From an uncultured Eubacteriales bacterium (lineage in GTDB: Bacteria > Bacillota > Clostridia > Oscillospirales > Acutalibacteraceae), in the NCBI GenBank assembly GCA_934667845.1, contig CAKUMQ010000018.1, forward strand, positions 1 to 45,893: 45,893 nucleotides of DNA, given 5' to 3'. The notes beneath the pieces are model-generated. The model had not been told where the DNA came from. It ran no database searches and worked only from the letters and a program-made list of their open reading frames with translations. The translations under genes were made by a program, and so were the position numbers. Position 1 is the first letter of the stretch. Each line of letters starts with the position of its first letter. Below are positions 17,037-25,660 of this stretch, piece after piece.

Positions 17037-17960
17037 TTAATACACATACGCCACGATGCCGTCCTGCATGCTCTTCTTGAGCAGCAGATCGTAATACACG
17101 CGGTAGTCGATCTTCCACGCGTCGGCAGACGGGTTGCGGGACGGCTCGAAAATACGCACCGTCTCGGTCTTGCGGATGAGCGACGCCGCGCGGCGCGGGC
17201 AGACGAGCATACCGATGCTCTTCGCCGCATCCGTTGCCGCAAAGCCGCCGTCGGTCTCGCCCTGAGTGCTGCCGTCGCGGAAGGTATAGGCGGTCTTCAT
17301 GCGGGAGGCGGGCACCGGCAGCAGCGCCACGCCGTTGATGGAGCGCACCTGCAGATTCAGCTCGCCCTGCTTGAAATCGTTGAGGGCGATGTGCCGCTCA
17401 AAGGCGGACGAGGACTGCAGCGCGTCATACACCGCCGCATCCACGAAGCACACCAGCGCCTCGTCATAGCCGACGGCGGCCTGCGCCTTGGACACCGCCT
17501 TGAGGAACATGTTATACACGTCCGCCGCCAGCGTGGAATCCTTGGTCACCTCCACGGTCTGCGACTTGGTCACGGCATAGCCCGCGAGCTTGGACAGGCA
17601 GTAGGCGTCGATCTCGGGACAGACCTTCGTGCGCACGAATTCGCCCGAGATCTCGCCCGCCAGCGACGGGATGCCCGTCTCGTCCTCGTCCTGCGCGTCG
17701 ATCTGGAACGTGCGGCCGCGGTCCATGGACAGCGTGTAGGGCGTGCGGCCGATGGTCACGGAGCCTTTGACAAAGCCCGTGTCGCGGTCATAGTCGCCCA
17801 GTCCGGACATGTCCATATCCGGGATCAGCACCGTGTTGGCGCCGACGAATTTCGCCGCCAGCGCGTTATCGGCAAAAAAGCCCGTGACCGGCTTCTGCAC
17901 GATCACCTTTTCGAGTGCGTCCGTCATGTTTTTGGCCAGAGTCAGCGTATTGATCGCCAT
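17037..17960 (-). CDS. Major capsid protein
   Basis: 307 residues. The pattern SMDRGRTFQIDAQDEDETG, then GEFVRTKVCPEIDAYCLSKLAG, is typical of a capsid family in Bacillota phages with the HK97 fold. It begins MAINTLTLAK and ends with a strand-rich region (YRVYYDLLLKKSMQDGIVAYVY). There is no prohead protease gene nearby, which agrees with P22-like heads that assemble on a separate scaffold without cleavage. It lies between the scaffold and connector genes, starting at ATG 17960 behind AGAGGGG. Confidence 0.85.
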   Translation of the reverse strand: MAINTLTLAKNMTDALEKVIVQKPVTGFFADNALAAKFVGANTVLIPDMDMSGLGDYDRDTGFVKGSVTIGRTPYTLSMDRGRTFQIDAQDEDETGIPSLAGEISGEFVRTKVCPEIDAYCLSKLAGYAVTKSQTVEVTKDSTLAADVYNMFLKAVSKAQAAVGYDEALVCFVDAAVYDALQSSSAFERHIALNDFKQGELNLQVRSINGVALLPVPASRMKTAYTFRDGSTQGETDGGFAATDAAKSIGMLVCPRRAASLIRKTETVRIFEPSRNPSADAWKIDYRVYYDLLLKKSMQDGIVAYVY

Positions 17961-18006
17961 AAGAAAAACCCCTCTCTTTTTGTCAGTGTGTGGTTGTCTG
18001 CGCCGG

Positions 18007-18714
18007 TCACAGCGCGCGGTTCAGCGCACGGATAAACGCTTCTCCGGCGGTATCCGGATCATCCGTCTCCCCGTGCAGGGAGCCGGCGGAACGCGCCGCC
18101 GCCTCCTGCTGATCGCGCAAGGCCTGCGCCGTGCGCCGCTGCTCGCGGAAAAGCACCCGCAAATACGCATCCAGCAGGGATATGTCCTCCCGCTTCGCCA
18201 CGGCAAACGTCTCCTCGGGCAGCGCCGAGAACGCGGGCGCGTCCGGAACCTCCGCGCAGAGCGCGTCGTATTCCGCCGCCAGCCGTTCCTCCTCCGGGGG
18301 CGGCGCGGGCGTATCGCCCAAAGCCGCCTCCCGCGCTGCCTTTGCCTCGGCAAACAGCCGCGCCGCAGCCAGCGGATCATCGGGGTGCGCGGCACTGATC
18401 GCGTCCCACTCCTCCTGCTCCACGCAGGAGAGCAGCCCGTCGGCAATATCGCCGATGCCGCCGCTTACCCGCTCCGCCAAATACTGCAGCTTGCGGTAAA
18501 CGGGAGAAAACTGTTCCCATTTCATGCCCTGCTGGGCGTAGCGGACAGCCTCCTCCGCCGAAAGGCGGCGCGGCTGCCGGTTGAATACGACGTCCAGTCC
18601 GCCCCCGGCGTCCGTCTCCGGAGAAGGGTTGTCCTCCGGCAGGTCCGCCGGGGCAGGCTCGGATCCCGTCTCCGCAGTAGGGGAGACGGCGTTCACCGTA
18701 TCGTCCGTCATCAT
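18007..18714 (-). CDS. Probable capsid scaffolding protein
   Basis: 235 residues, acidic and Ala/Glu-rich. The disordered N-terminus (about 1-45, Pro/Asp/Glu-rich) leads into long helices (LSAEEAVRYAQQGMKWEQF, then EEERLAAEYDALCAEV) and a charged C-terminal helix ending IRALNRAL. This composition and the position between portal and capsid genes are those of phage scaffolds. It starts at ATG 18714, with AAGGAGG inside the end of the portal gene; the portal stop lies 2 bp upstream. Confidence 0.72.
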   Translation of the reverse strand: MMTDDTVNAVSPTAETGSEPAPADLPEDNPSPETDAGGGLDVVFNRQPRRLSAEEAVRYAQQGMKWEQFSPVYRKLQYLAERVSGGIGDIADGLLSCVEQEEWDAISAAHPDDPLAAARLFAEAKAAREAALGDTPAPPPEEERLAAEYDALCAEVPDAPAFSALPEETFAVAKREDISLLDAYLRVLFREQRRTAQALRDQQEAAARSAGSLHGETDDPDTAGEAFIRALNRAL

Positions 18715-18715
18715 G

Positions 18716-20413
18716 TTACAGCGCCTCCTTTTCTATCTCGCCGACCGTGTCGGCGGCAGAGATCTCCGCTTCCCGCCGCAGCCCCTCCAGATCGGGCACC
18801 AGCCCGCGCGGAAGCCGCTTTAAATACTGGGAAACCGAGATAACTCCCTTGTCCAGCAGGCCGTCCAGCGTCGCCGCCGTCTGGCTCTCGCTCCAGACGG
18901 TGGACGCGCCGACATCCACCTGCACGCGGATGAGCAGGTCGGCATAGCGCCGCCCGTCAAACGGCAGGTACCAGGTGCCGTTCTCATCCTGAATCTTCAG
19001 CGCCCGCACGCCGTACTGCCGGATCCAGTATTCCGCCCAGACCCGCGCCAGCTCCTCATAAAACGCATAATAGCGGTTTTTCAGCAGCTGCATCGGCAGC
19101 GCGGCGGCCTCGCGCACGGCGAGGATGGCGGAGGTGTTGTTCGGCGCGATATCGCCGAGCGCGGCGTCGTTTGCGCCGCTCTGGGTCAGCGTATCGTCAA
19201 TCAGCCGCTCCACCGTGCGGTCAAGCCCCGACGAAAACGCGGGCGGCTCGATATACCGCACGGCGCGCGCCACATCCTCGCTGCCGCCGTAGACCTTGAG
19301 GATCTGCCCGGGGTCGTTGCTGACCGGACCGGTCACGACATCGCCGTTGACCACCATGATCGGCATACCCATGTTCATGACCGCCCAGACGCCCGCGGTG
19401 AGCATCCGGTTCACCGCGATCTGGTTCGGGACCAGAAACGTGATCTCGCTGTCGCCGTAGGCGCAGTTTGCGCGCGTCTCCCAGCGGAACACCGTCAGCG
19501 GATACAGCCGCACGCCCAGCTCCCATTCGGGGCGCAGAACCGCGCCGCGGCAGACCGTCACGGCGCGCACCGTGTAGTCGTGTCCCTCCTCGTCCCATTC
19601 CTTCCACAGGCGGGTCAGCACCGTGACCTTGCCCGTCTCCTCCGGCTCGTCCGCCGCGCGGTCGCCCGCCATATAGGCGCAGTCGCGATCGGGACGGATC
19701 TGCGCGATCTCCTGCGCCGGGCGGTGATGGCGTTTCGCCTCCCGCTGCGCCTCGCCGACCGACATCCGCCGCGCCACGAGGATATACGGCTGCTTTTGCA
19801 CCTCCGGCTCGGTCGGGTCGCCGAAATAGACGTTTTCCACGTCGAGCACCTCGCAGGCAATGTCCCCGAGGATCGGCACCGTCCGCGCACGGTCGGCATA
19901 CAGCCCCGTGCGCACCCGGCTGTCCCAGTAGGTGTAGAGAATGCCCGTGCCGGTCTGATATGCCTTTTTCAGCGCATCCTGCATCAGCATCGGCAGCCGC
20001 ACCCGCTCCGCCGTGACCTTGAAATAATCCGAAAGCGCCGACATCACGAGGTTGATCTCGGTGTCGCCGTCGCAGACGAGCGCCATATCGTCCCCGGCGG
20101 AAAAGGCGGCGCGGCGCCTGCGCACCTCCTCCTGCATCTGCGCCGTGGCGGCAATGCCGTCGGCGCCGAACTGCACCGACACGGGGTTTGCGCCGATCAT
20201 CGCCATCTTGTAGTCGCCGATCCGCTTGATCAGATTGTGCCGCACCAGCGGACGGCTGTCGCCGCAGTGCGCGCCGTACCACTGATCGCCCGCATAAAAC
20301 CGCTCGTTGATGCGGTTTTGCTGATACAGCCCGCGCTTGCCGATGCCGTTTTTATACGCCGCCCCCTGCTCATACTGGGTGAAGATCTGCCTGATCTGTG
20401 TCTCACTGTCCAT
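18716..20413 (-). CDS. Portal protein, P22-like
   Basis: 565 residues. It would form the dodecameric ring through which TerL pumps DNA. Recognisable features are RFYAGDQWYG near the start, DALKKAYQTGTGILYTYWD in the wing region, FGDPTEPEVQKQPYILVARR, PNQIAVNRMLTAGVWAVM, and the late helix-rich part with QSGANDAALGDIAPNNTSAI. The length and pattern are those of podovirus-type portals rather than the roughly 400-residue HK97 portals. It starts at ATG 20413 behind AAAAGGAGGG. It is intact, with no frameshift. Confidence 0.87.
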   Translation of the reverse strand: MDSETQIRQIFTQYEQGAAYKNGIGKRGLYQQNRINERFYAGDQWYGAHCGDSRPLVRHNLIKRIGDYKMAMIGANPVSVQFGADGIAATAQMQEEVRRRRAAFSAGDDMALVCDGDTEINLVMSALSDYFKVTAERVRLPMLMQDALKKAYQTGTGILYTYWDSRVRTGLYADRARTVPILGDIACEVLDVENVYFGDPTEPEVQKQPYILVARRMSVGEAQREAKRHHRPAQEIAQIRPDRDCAYMAGDRAADEPEETGKVTVLTRLWKEWDEEGHDYTVRAVTVCRGAVLRPEWELGVRLYPLTVFRWETRANCAYGDSEITFLVPNQIAVNRMLTAGVWAVMNMGMPIMVVNGDVVTGPVSNDPGQILKVYGGSEDVARAVRYIEPPAFSSGLDRTVERLIDDTLTQSGANDAALGDIAPNNTSAILAVREAAALPMQLLKNRYYAFYEELARVWAEYWIRQYGVRALKIQDENGTWYLPFDGRRYADLLIRVQVDVGASTVWSESQTAATLDGLLDKGVISVSQYLKRLPRGLVPDLEGLRREAEISAADTVGEIEKEAL

Positions 20414-20445
20414 ACCCGTTTCCCTCCTTTTTTCGCTGCCGCCGC

Positions 20446-20682
20446 TTACTGCTGCCCGACCGAGCCGGAAAAGCGGGCGGGACGCATCTCGTCGCCCTCA
20501 AAGTTCAGAAAATTCATCTGCTCCGCAAACGCCTGCTCAAGCGCCCGCCTCTGCGCCTCGTCCGGCTGCGGCGCAGCCGCCGGCGTCCGCTTTTCCGCCT
20601 CCTGCCGTCCCTGCCGCCGCCCGCCGAGCCACAGCATCAGCCCCAAAGCCGCGCCGAGCAGTCCGCATACCACATCTGCCAT
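20446..20682 (-). CDS. Small membrane-anchored phage protein, unknown
   Basis: 78 residues. An N-terminal hydrophobic helix (about 3-20, GLLGAALGLMLWLGG) is followed by a charged Gln/Glu-rich region with EQMNFLNFEGDEMRP. It starts at ATG 20682 behind AAAAGGAGGAGG, between terL and the portal gene, with 17 and 32 bp gaps. Proteins of this size and position occur in many Bacillota prophages without a known role. Its tight packing argues that it is a real gene. Confidence 0.6.
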   Translation of the reverse strand: MADVVCGLLGAALGLMLWLGGRRQGRQEAEKRTPAAAPQPDEAQRRALEQAFAEQMNFLNFEGDEMRPARFSGSVGQQ

Positions 20683-20699
20683 ATCTGCCTCCTCCTTTT

Positions 20700-21989
20700 C
20701 TATTCCCAGCCGCCCTGCATGTCCGCGGACAAAATTCCGCGGTGCAGATGCGGCGTCTGTCCGCCGTCCCGCTGCATCGGACGCAGCTCCTCCGTCGCAT
20801 AGCGCAGCGCGTCCATCAGGTGGTTGTCCCGGTCGACCGGACGGTTCAGCCCGCCGCCGTCCCGCCCCGTCTCCCAGCAGTAGCTGTTCAGCTCCTGCAG
20901 GGTGTGCACGCAGCGGGGATGCACGGTCATGCGGTAGCTTTGCAGCCGATCGATCCCCGCCCGCACGCTGTCCGCCCCCTTTGCGGCGGCAGTCAGCCGC
21001 CGGATGCCGAGCCGCCGCAGCTCCTCATTCGACTTCGGCTCGGCGGCATCCGCCCGGATGCGCTCCTTTTCATACCCCTTTCGCCGGATCATCGCCGCAA
21101 TATCGCCGTTTAGCATCCGCTTTTCGTAATGCTCGTCGAAAATATACAGCTCCCGCGTATCGGGGTCGGCCGCCGCCGCAATGAACGCCGTCGGGTCGTT
21201 GGCATAGCCGTAGTCCAGCCCGAACACCCGCACAAACCGCGCGGGCAGCGCGGCGGGGTCAAATTCCGCCGTCTCGAACCGCTCGAAGATCAGCCCCTCA
21301 TCCACGCCCCAGTCGCCCAGCCCCGCCACGCGGTAGCGCGCGGGCTGCTCGACCCGCATCCGCTCGTAAATGCGGCGGTCGGTCTCGTCCAGAAACTCGT
21401 TGCAGCGGTAGTCGGTCGTAAACGTCGCCACATCCGGCTGCGGACGGTCAAAAAACCGCGCCTTCAGCCAGTGATACCGGCTCCACGGGTTAAAGGTCAG
21501 CGTCGTCTGCTTGAACAGCCCCGGCGGCAGCTGCCCGCGCGGCACGGACAGGTCGAGCCGGTCAAACGCCCGCTCGTCCGCGATCTCAAACGCCTCCTCC
21601 ACCCAGACCCAGCACAGCACGCCGCGCTCCACCGTCGTGGACGCGAGCTTGTCGGGGTCGTCCATGCCGCGGAATAAGATCCGCTGTCCCGTCGGCAGAT
21701 AGCGCAGCTCCGGCGGCGACATTGTCGCCCGCCAAAGCCCCTCGACCCCCAGCTGCCGCGTCGCCCAGCGCAGCTGCGCCATCGTGCTGTCGGCATGGGT
21801 CGCGCAGACGTTGCGGACGACGAGCAGATTCGCCTCCGGATATTTCATCAGGTGATAGATAAACCACAGCGCCGTCGTCGAGGATTTTTTCGACGCCTTG
21901 CCGCCCTTTAACACCCGATAGCGGGCGCGGCACCGCCAGAAATCCCGGTAGCCGCGCCCAACCAGCCGGTCGATCGCGATCTGTCGCAT
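20700..21989 (-). CDS. terL: Terminase large subunit (PBSX/Terminase_3 type)
   Basis: DNA-packaging ATPase and nuclease, 429 residues from ATG 21989, chosen because GGAGGAG lies just upstream; an in-frame start at 22022 has no such site. The P-loop is the variant KGGKASKKSS (29-36), a form with Lys instead of Gly before the Lys that a clade of Bacillota terminases shares. Walker B is VLCWVWVEEAFE, and LTFNPWSRYHW follows. The nuclease half has GLDYGYANDPTA, ADAAEPKSNEELRRLG and DNHLMDALRYA, the usual three acidic positions. All motifs are intact, so packaging activity is plausible. Confidence 0.93.
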   Translation of the reverse strand: MRQIAIDRLVGRGYRDFWRCRARYRVLKGGKASKKSSTTALWFIYHLMKYPEANLLVVRNVCATHADSTMAQLRWATRQLGVEGLWRATMSPPELRYLPTGQRILFRGMDDPDKLASTTVERGVLCWVWVEEAFEIADERAFDRLDLSVPRGQLPPGLFKQTTLTFNPWSRYHWLKARFFDRPQPDVATFTTDYRCNEFLDETDRRIYERMRVEQPARYRVAGLGDWGVDEGLIFERFETAEFDPAALPARFVRVFGLDYGYANDPTAFIAAAADPDTRELYIFDEHYEKRMLNGDIAAMIRRKGYEKERIRADAAEPKSNEELRRLGIRRLTAAAKGADSVRAGIDRLQSYRMTVHPRCVHTLQELNSYCWETGRDGGGLNRPVDRDNHLMDALRYATEELRPMQRDGGQTPHLHRGILSADMQGGWE

Positions 21990-21993
21990 CCGC

Positions 21994-22368
21994 TCACTCC
22001 TCCAACCGCTCCTCGCCGACAAAGCAGACCGGCTCTGCCGCCGCGCCGTCCCCCTTGTCGGTGTAGCCGAAATCGTTTTTGGCCAGCAGCATCGCCCCGC
22101 CGTGGCTGCTCTTGCAGGCGATCAGCTCCTCGATGAGCGCCGCGTTGCAATCCAGATACACCTGCCGCAGAAGCGCCGCCGTCTCCCGCTCCGCCCGCGT
22201 CCGCCCCGCCGCCGCGGCCAGCTCCCGCAGCCGCTCCCGCCCGATGCCGAGGCAGGCGGCGACCCGCTCCAGCGTCAGCGGCACCCCTCTATCCTCCGCC
22301 AGACGCCGCGCCTGCGCGATCCCCTCCCGCACAAGGCGGGGCGCCAGCCGCTTTTCCTCTCTCTCCAT
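21994..22368 (-). CDS. terS: Terminase small subunit
   Basis: 124 residues. It recognises DNA and loads TerL in phage packaging. The N-terminal helix-turn-helix-like part contains LTLERVAACLGIGRERLREL. The C-terminal part contains SSHGGAMLLAKNDFGYTDK, close to the conserved ending of many terminase small subunits. It starts at ATG 22368 behind GAGGAGGG. Its stop lies 4 bp before the terL start codon, with the terL ribosome-binding site inside its last codons. Confidence 0.85.
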   Translation of the reverse strand: MEREEKRLAPRLVREGIAQARRLAEDRGVPLTLERVAACLGIGRERLRELAAAAGRTRAERETAALLRQVYLDCNAALIEELIACKSSHGGAMLLAKNDFGYTDKGDGAAAEPVCFVGEERLEE

Positions 22369-22389
22369 AGCCGTCCCTCCTCTGCCGGA

Positions 22390-22575
22390 CTACCGCACCT
22401 CTTCGCCGACCACCAGCGTCAGGCTGTCCCGCCATTCCCCGGCATACAACTCGCGGTCGGGATACGCCGCCGAAAGCTCCCGCCACTCCTCGCCGCTGTC
22501 CGCCGGTGTCAGCAGATTCACCATCGCCCCCGGCGGCAGTTTATGCGCCGCCGCGATCAGCTCCTCCGCCGTCAT
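22390..22575 (-). CDS. Small phage protein, unknown
   Basis: 61 residues, starting at ATG 22575 and overlapping the preceding gene by 4 bp (ATGA). It reads MTAEELIAAAHKLPPGAMVN, then strand-forming segments, ending TLVVGEEVR. No known motif. Translational coupling and the 21-bp gap to terS support it as a gene. Its place before the terminase is shared by small accessory proteins in many prophages. Confidence 0.6.
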   Translation of the reverse strand: MTAEELIAAAHKLPPGAMVNLLTPADSGEEWRELSAAYPDRELYAGEWRDSLTLVVGEEVR

Positions 22576-22919
22576 GACAAAAGCCCGCCTTTGCGGGCGG
22601 CGCACGCCTGCAGCCGCTGCCAGCGGTTGCGCACGCTCTTGACGCTGCGCCCCGGCAGCCGCGCCGCCAGCGCCGCAAACGTCCGCCCCTCTTCCACGCC
22701 GCGCTCCAGAATGCGGTCCTCCTCCGGCACCCACCGGCTGTGGCACGCCTGCCCGTGCCGCACGGCGGGCAGCAGTCCCATCGACGTGAGCTTGCGCCGC
22801 ATCACCCGCTGGCTCACCGCGTTCAGCCCCGCCAGCACCTCCACCATCATTTCCCGATCCTTGGCGAGCCGGAAATCCCGCGCGATCTCGAAATCCGTCA
22901 TATAAAATTTACCTGCCAA
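22572..22919 (-). CDS. SANT/Myb-like DNA-binding phage protein
   Basis: 115 residues, first gene of the phage operon. The C-terminal half has a SANT/Myb-like helix-turn-helix: RWVPEEDRILERGVEEGRT, then LPGRSVKSVRNRWQRL. The N-terminal half (FEIARDFRLAKDREMMVEVL) resembles a small helical region found in clostridial phage regulators. It could recruit the packaging machinery or act as a late regulator. TTG 22919 is taken as the start because GGGAGGG precedes it; an in-frame ATG at 22901 is possible and would make it 109 residues. Confidence 0.68.
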   Translation of the reverse strand: MAGKFYMTDFEIARDFRLAKDREMMVEVLAGLNAVSQRVMRRKLTSMGLLPAVRHGQACHSRWVPEEDRILERGVEEGRTFAALAARLPGRSVKSVRNRWQRLQACAARKGGLLS

Positions 22920-23163
22920 CGCCGTTCCCTCCCAATTTTGTGTTGAGTTTTTTTAACCGGTATGGTATACTATACATAAAGCCATCCGCCGGAGGGCGGA
23001 CAGGGCAAAGCCCTCTCCCGTCCCTCCGCCGGACAGCATGTTCCCCCCTTTTCACCGATCCTGTTCCGAAAAACCGCTGATACAGGAGGTCCCGCTCCGC
23101 TCCGGCTGCGGAGCCGTTCCGGTACGGCGGGCCTGTCCGACCGCCTGCCCCGCCGCACCGTCT
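22920..23163 (-). other. Structured, gene-free leader of the phage operon
   Basis: About 245 bases between the predicted leftward promoter and the first phage gene. I see no convincing coding region. It holds several inverted repeats, including GCTCCG/CGGAGC (23099-23114), CGGAGGG with CCCTCCG and an inner AGGGC/GCCCT hairpin around 22985-23035. None has a T-tract on the minus strand. Confidence 0.45.
22943..22971 (+). promoter_or_regulatory. Rightward promoter opposing the phage operon leader
   Basis: TTGAGT (22943-22948), 17-bp spacer, TATACT (22966-22971) with TGG before it. It points into the leader from its far end. It could make an antisense RNA to the leader or a second, long-leader transcript of the repressor. 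It overlaps an 11-bp near-palindrome, GTATACTATAC. Confidence 0.6.
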
Positions 23164-23169
23164 GACCGT

Positions 23170-23198
23170 AGTATAGCATGGCAATTTGTCCCATTCAA
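23170..23198 (-). promoter_or_regulatory. Leftward promoter of the phage structural operon
   Basis: On the minus strand: TTGAAT (23198-23193), 17-bp spacer, TATACT (23175-23170) with TGC before the -10. It is one of the best promoters in the window. It overlaps the rightward repressor promoter, the usual layout of a lysogeny switch. Confidence 0.75.
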
Positions 23199-23214
23199 GT
23201 AGTTTTGTTAAAAT
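23186..23214 (+). promoter_or_regulatory. Promoter of the S24 repressor
   Basis: TTGTCC (23186-23191), 17-bp spacer, TAAAAT (23209-23214), 26 bp before the repressor start codon. Its -35 and spacer share bases with the leftward promoter. AGTTT (23201) and AAACT (23218) form an AT-rich inverted repeat that could be an operator. Confidence 0.65.
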
Positions 23215-23240
23215 AATTAAACTTTTTCGAGGTGATTTCC

Positions 23241-24287
23241 GTGAGCTTCTATACCGTGTTCGAAGAGCTGTGCCGACTGCGTGGGGATAGTCCCTCCCAC
23301 GCGGTGGAACAGCTCGGCTTCACCCGCGCCACCGCGACGTTCTGGAAAAACGGCGGCTATTTGCCGCGGGCGCAGTCCCTGCCGGCGCTGTCGGCCTATT
23401 TTGCGGTGCCGGTCTCCTATCTGCTGGACGAAAAGCCGCCGATCTACCCCTGCCCGGTCTGCGGCGGCAGCGCGAGGTCGCACCCCGCGCGCCACAAGCA
23501 CATGCTCGCCTGCGCCGAGCGCTACGGGCTGTGCTGGCATGAGAACCTCTGCCGGACACAGCTTGCGGCGGTACGGCAGGAGCTGGAGGAAAGCGACAAC
23601 CGCCCCGCCCGCTTAGAGGCGGTGCGGCGGGCGCTCCGTGCCCGCTTCAGCCTGAGCCTCAAGGCACTGCACTACCCCGAGGATCACATCCCGTTTAAAG
23701 AGTACGCCGCCCGCCTGCTCGCCGCCCACCCGCCGGAGGAGTGGCTGTCGGCTGAGGAGCTGACGTATTTAAAGGAGGCGTTTCGGCTGCCGCGCAAGCG
23801 GTCGGAGGGGCAGTGCGTCATCGAGCCGGACTGGCTCGGCGACAGCGGTCTCACCCCTCCCGTCGCGGTCAGCGACGAGCTGCCCCCGCCGCCGGACAAG
23901 GCGCAGATCCCGGTGCTCGGCCGCATCGCCGCCGGACACCCGCTCGCCGCCGTCGAGGAGATCGAGGGCTGGATCCCCGCCGCCTATGACCCCGAGGAGC
24001 ATTTCGCCCTGCGCATCCGCGGCGACAGCATGATCGGCGCGGGTATTCCCAACGGCGCCATCGTTATCCTGCACATCCAGTCAAACGCCGAAGACGGGCA
24101 GATCGCCGCCTGTCTGGTGGACGGCGAGGACGCCACATTAAAGCGCATCCGCCGCGAGGGCGACAGCCTGCTGCTCTGCGCCGAAAACCCCGCCTATGCC
24201 CCGATCAGGGTGCCGCTCAAGGCGTTTGACATGGGCGAAGCCCGCATTCTCGGCGTCGCGGTCGAGGTGCGCAGCTACTTCACCTGA
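23241..24287 (+). CDS. LexA/CI-like repressor with HTH, Cys/His-rich region and S24 self-cleavage domain
   Basis: 348 residues. The N-terminus (about 1-65) is an XRE-type helix-turn-helix with FTRATATFWKNGGYLPRAQS. Residues 71-104 are Cys/His-rich (CPVCGG at 71-76, then His81, His85, His87, Cys91, Cys98, His100, Cys104), a possible zinc-binding insert. The C-terminal S24 domain is complete: cleavage site Ala231-Gly232 in GRIAAGHPL, catalytic Ser263 in RGDSM and Lys301 in TLKRI. The family cleaves itself when activated RecA forms after DNA damage. The start is GTG 23241, because GAGGTG lies just before it; a GTG at 23232 falls in that site. It diverges from the phage operon and probably represses it. 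Confidence 0.88.
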   Translation: MSFYTVFEELCRLRGDSPSHAVEQLGFTRATATFWKNGGYLPRAQSLPALSAYFAVPVSYLLDEKPPIYPCPVCGGSARSHPARHKHMLACAERYGLCWHENLCRTQLAAVRQELEESDNRPARLEAVRRALRARFSLSLKALHYPEDHIPFKEYAARLLAAHPPEEWLSAEELTYLKEAFRLPRKRSEGQCVIEPDWLGDSGLTPPVAVSDELPPPPDKAQIPVLGRIAAGHPLAAVEEIEGWIPAAYDPEEHFALRIRGDSMIGAGIPNGAIVILHIQSNAEDGQIAACLVDGEDATLKRIRREGDSLLLCAENPAYAPIRVPLKAFDMGEARILGVAVEVRSYFT

Positions 24288-24315
24288 CCGTCGGCGGAAA
24301 AATCTGCGGAAAGGC

Positions 24316-24344
24316 TTGCAAAATTCCGAAATATAGGGTAAAAT
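24316..24344 (+). promoter_or_regulatory. Promoter of the pgk-tpiA-gpmI cluster
   Basis: TTGCAA (24316-24321), 17-bp spacer, TAAAAT (24339-24344). An AT-rich leader of about 80 bases leads to pgk. It starts 28 bp after the repressor gene ends, so the glycolytic genes have an independent promoter. Confidence 0.75.
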
Positions 24345-24427
24345 AATCCATTGGTGAATTGTTTGTTTTTTAACAAAGCAGGGATTTGCCGTTTTAAAGG
24401 TATATTAAAGGAAAGGGTGTCCTGTTT

Positions 24428-25642
<1,215 letters not shown>

Positions 25643-25660
25643 GAAAGAAGGAATACCGTT

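Larger units (their letters stand above)
12627..24287. mobile_element. Compact phage-derived packaging, capsid and lysis cassette with divergent S24 repressor
   Basis: Fourteen minus-strand genes (12627-22919) and one plus-strand repressor (23241-24287). The order is DNA-binding protein, small unknown, TerS, TerL, small membrane protein, portal, scaffold, capsid, connector, tail-hub propeller, Ala-rich virion protein, endolysin, XhlA-like protein, holin. This is a P22-like short-tail head and packaging set. I see no integrase, excisionase, replication protein, tape measure, sheath, tube, fibre or tailspike gene, and no att-like direct repeats at the edges. Gene spacing is tight and reading frames are intact. 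Codon use looks as G+C-rich as the host. The extent given is that of the recognisable genes. Confidence 0.8.

Noticed and set aside
12627..22919. Contractile bacteriocin (tailocin)
   Set aside because: There is no sheath, tube, baseplate or tape-measure gene, while terminase, portal and capsid genes, which tailocins lack, are present.
22909..23194. Small minus-strand reading frames in the phage leader
   Set aside because: They begin upstream of, or inside, the predicted promoter, lack ribosome-binding sites and have low-complexity Arg/Gly/Pro-rich translations typical of GC-rich shadow frames.
12571..24345. Attachment-site direct repeats flanking the phage cassette
   Set aside because: I compared the two edges by eye and found no shared direct repeat, tRNA end or integrase; a short core could still be missed.
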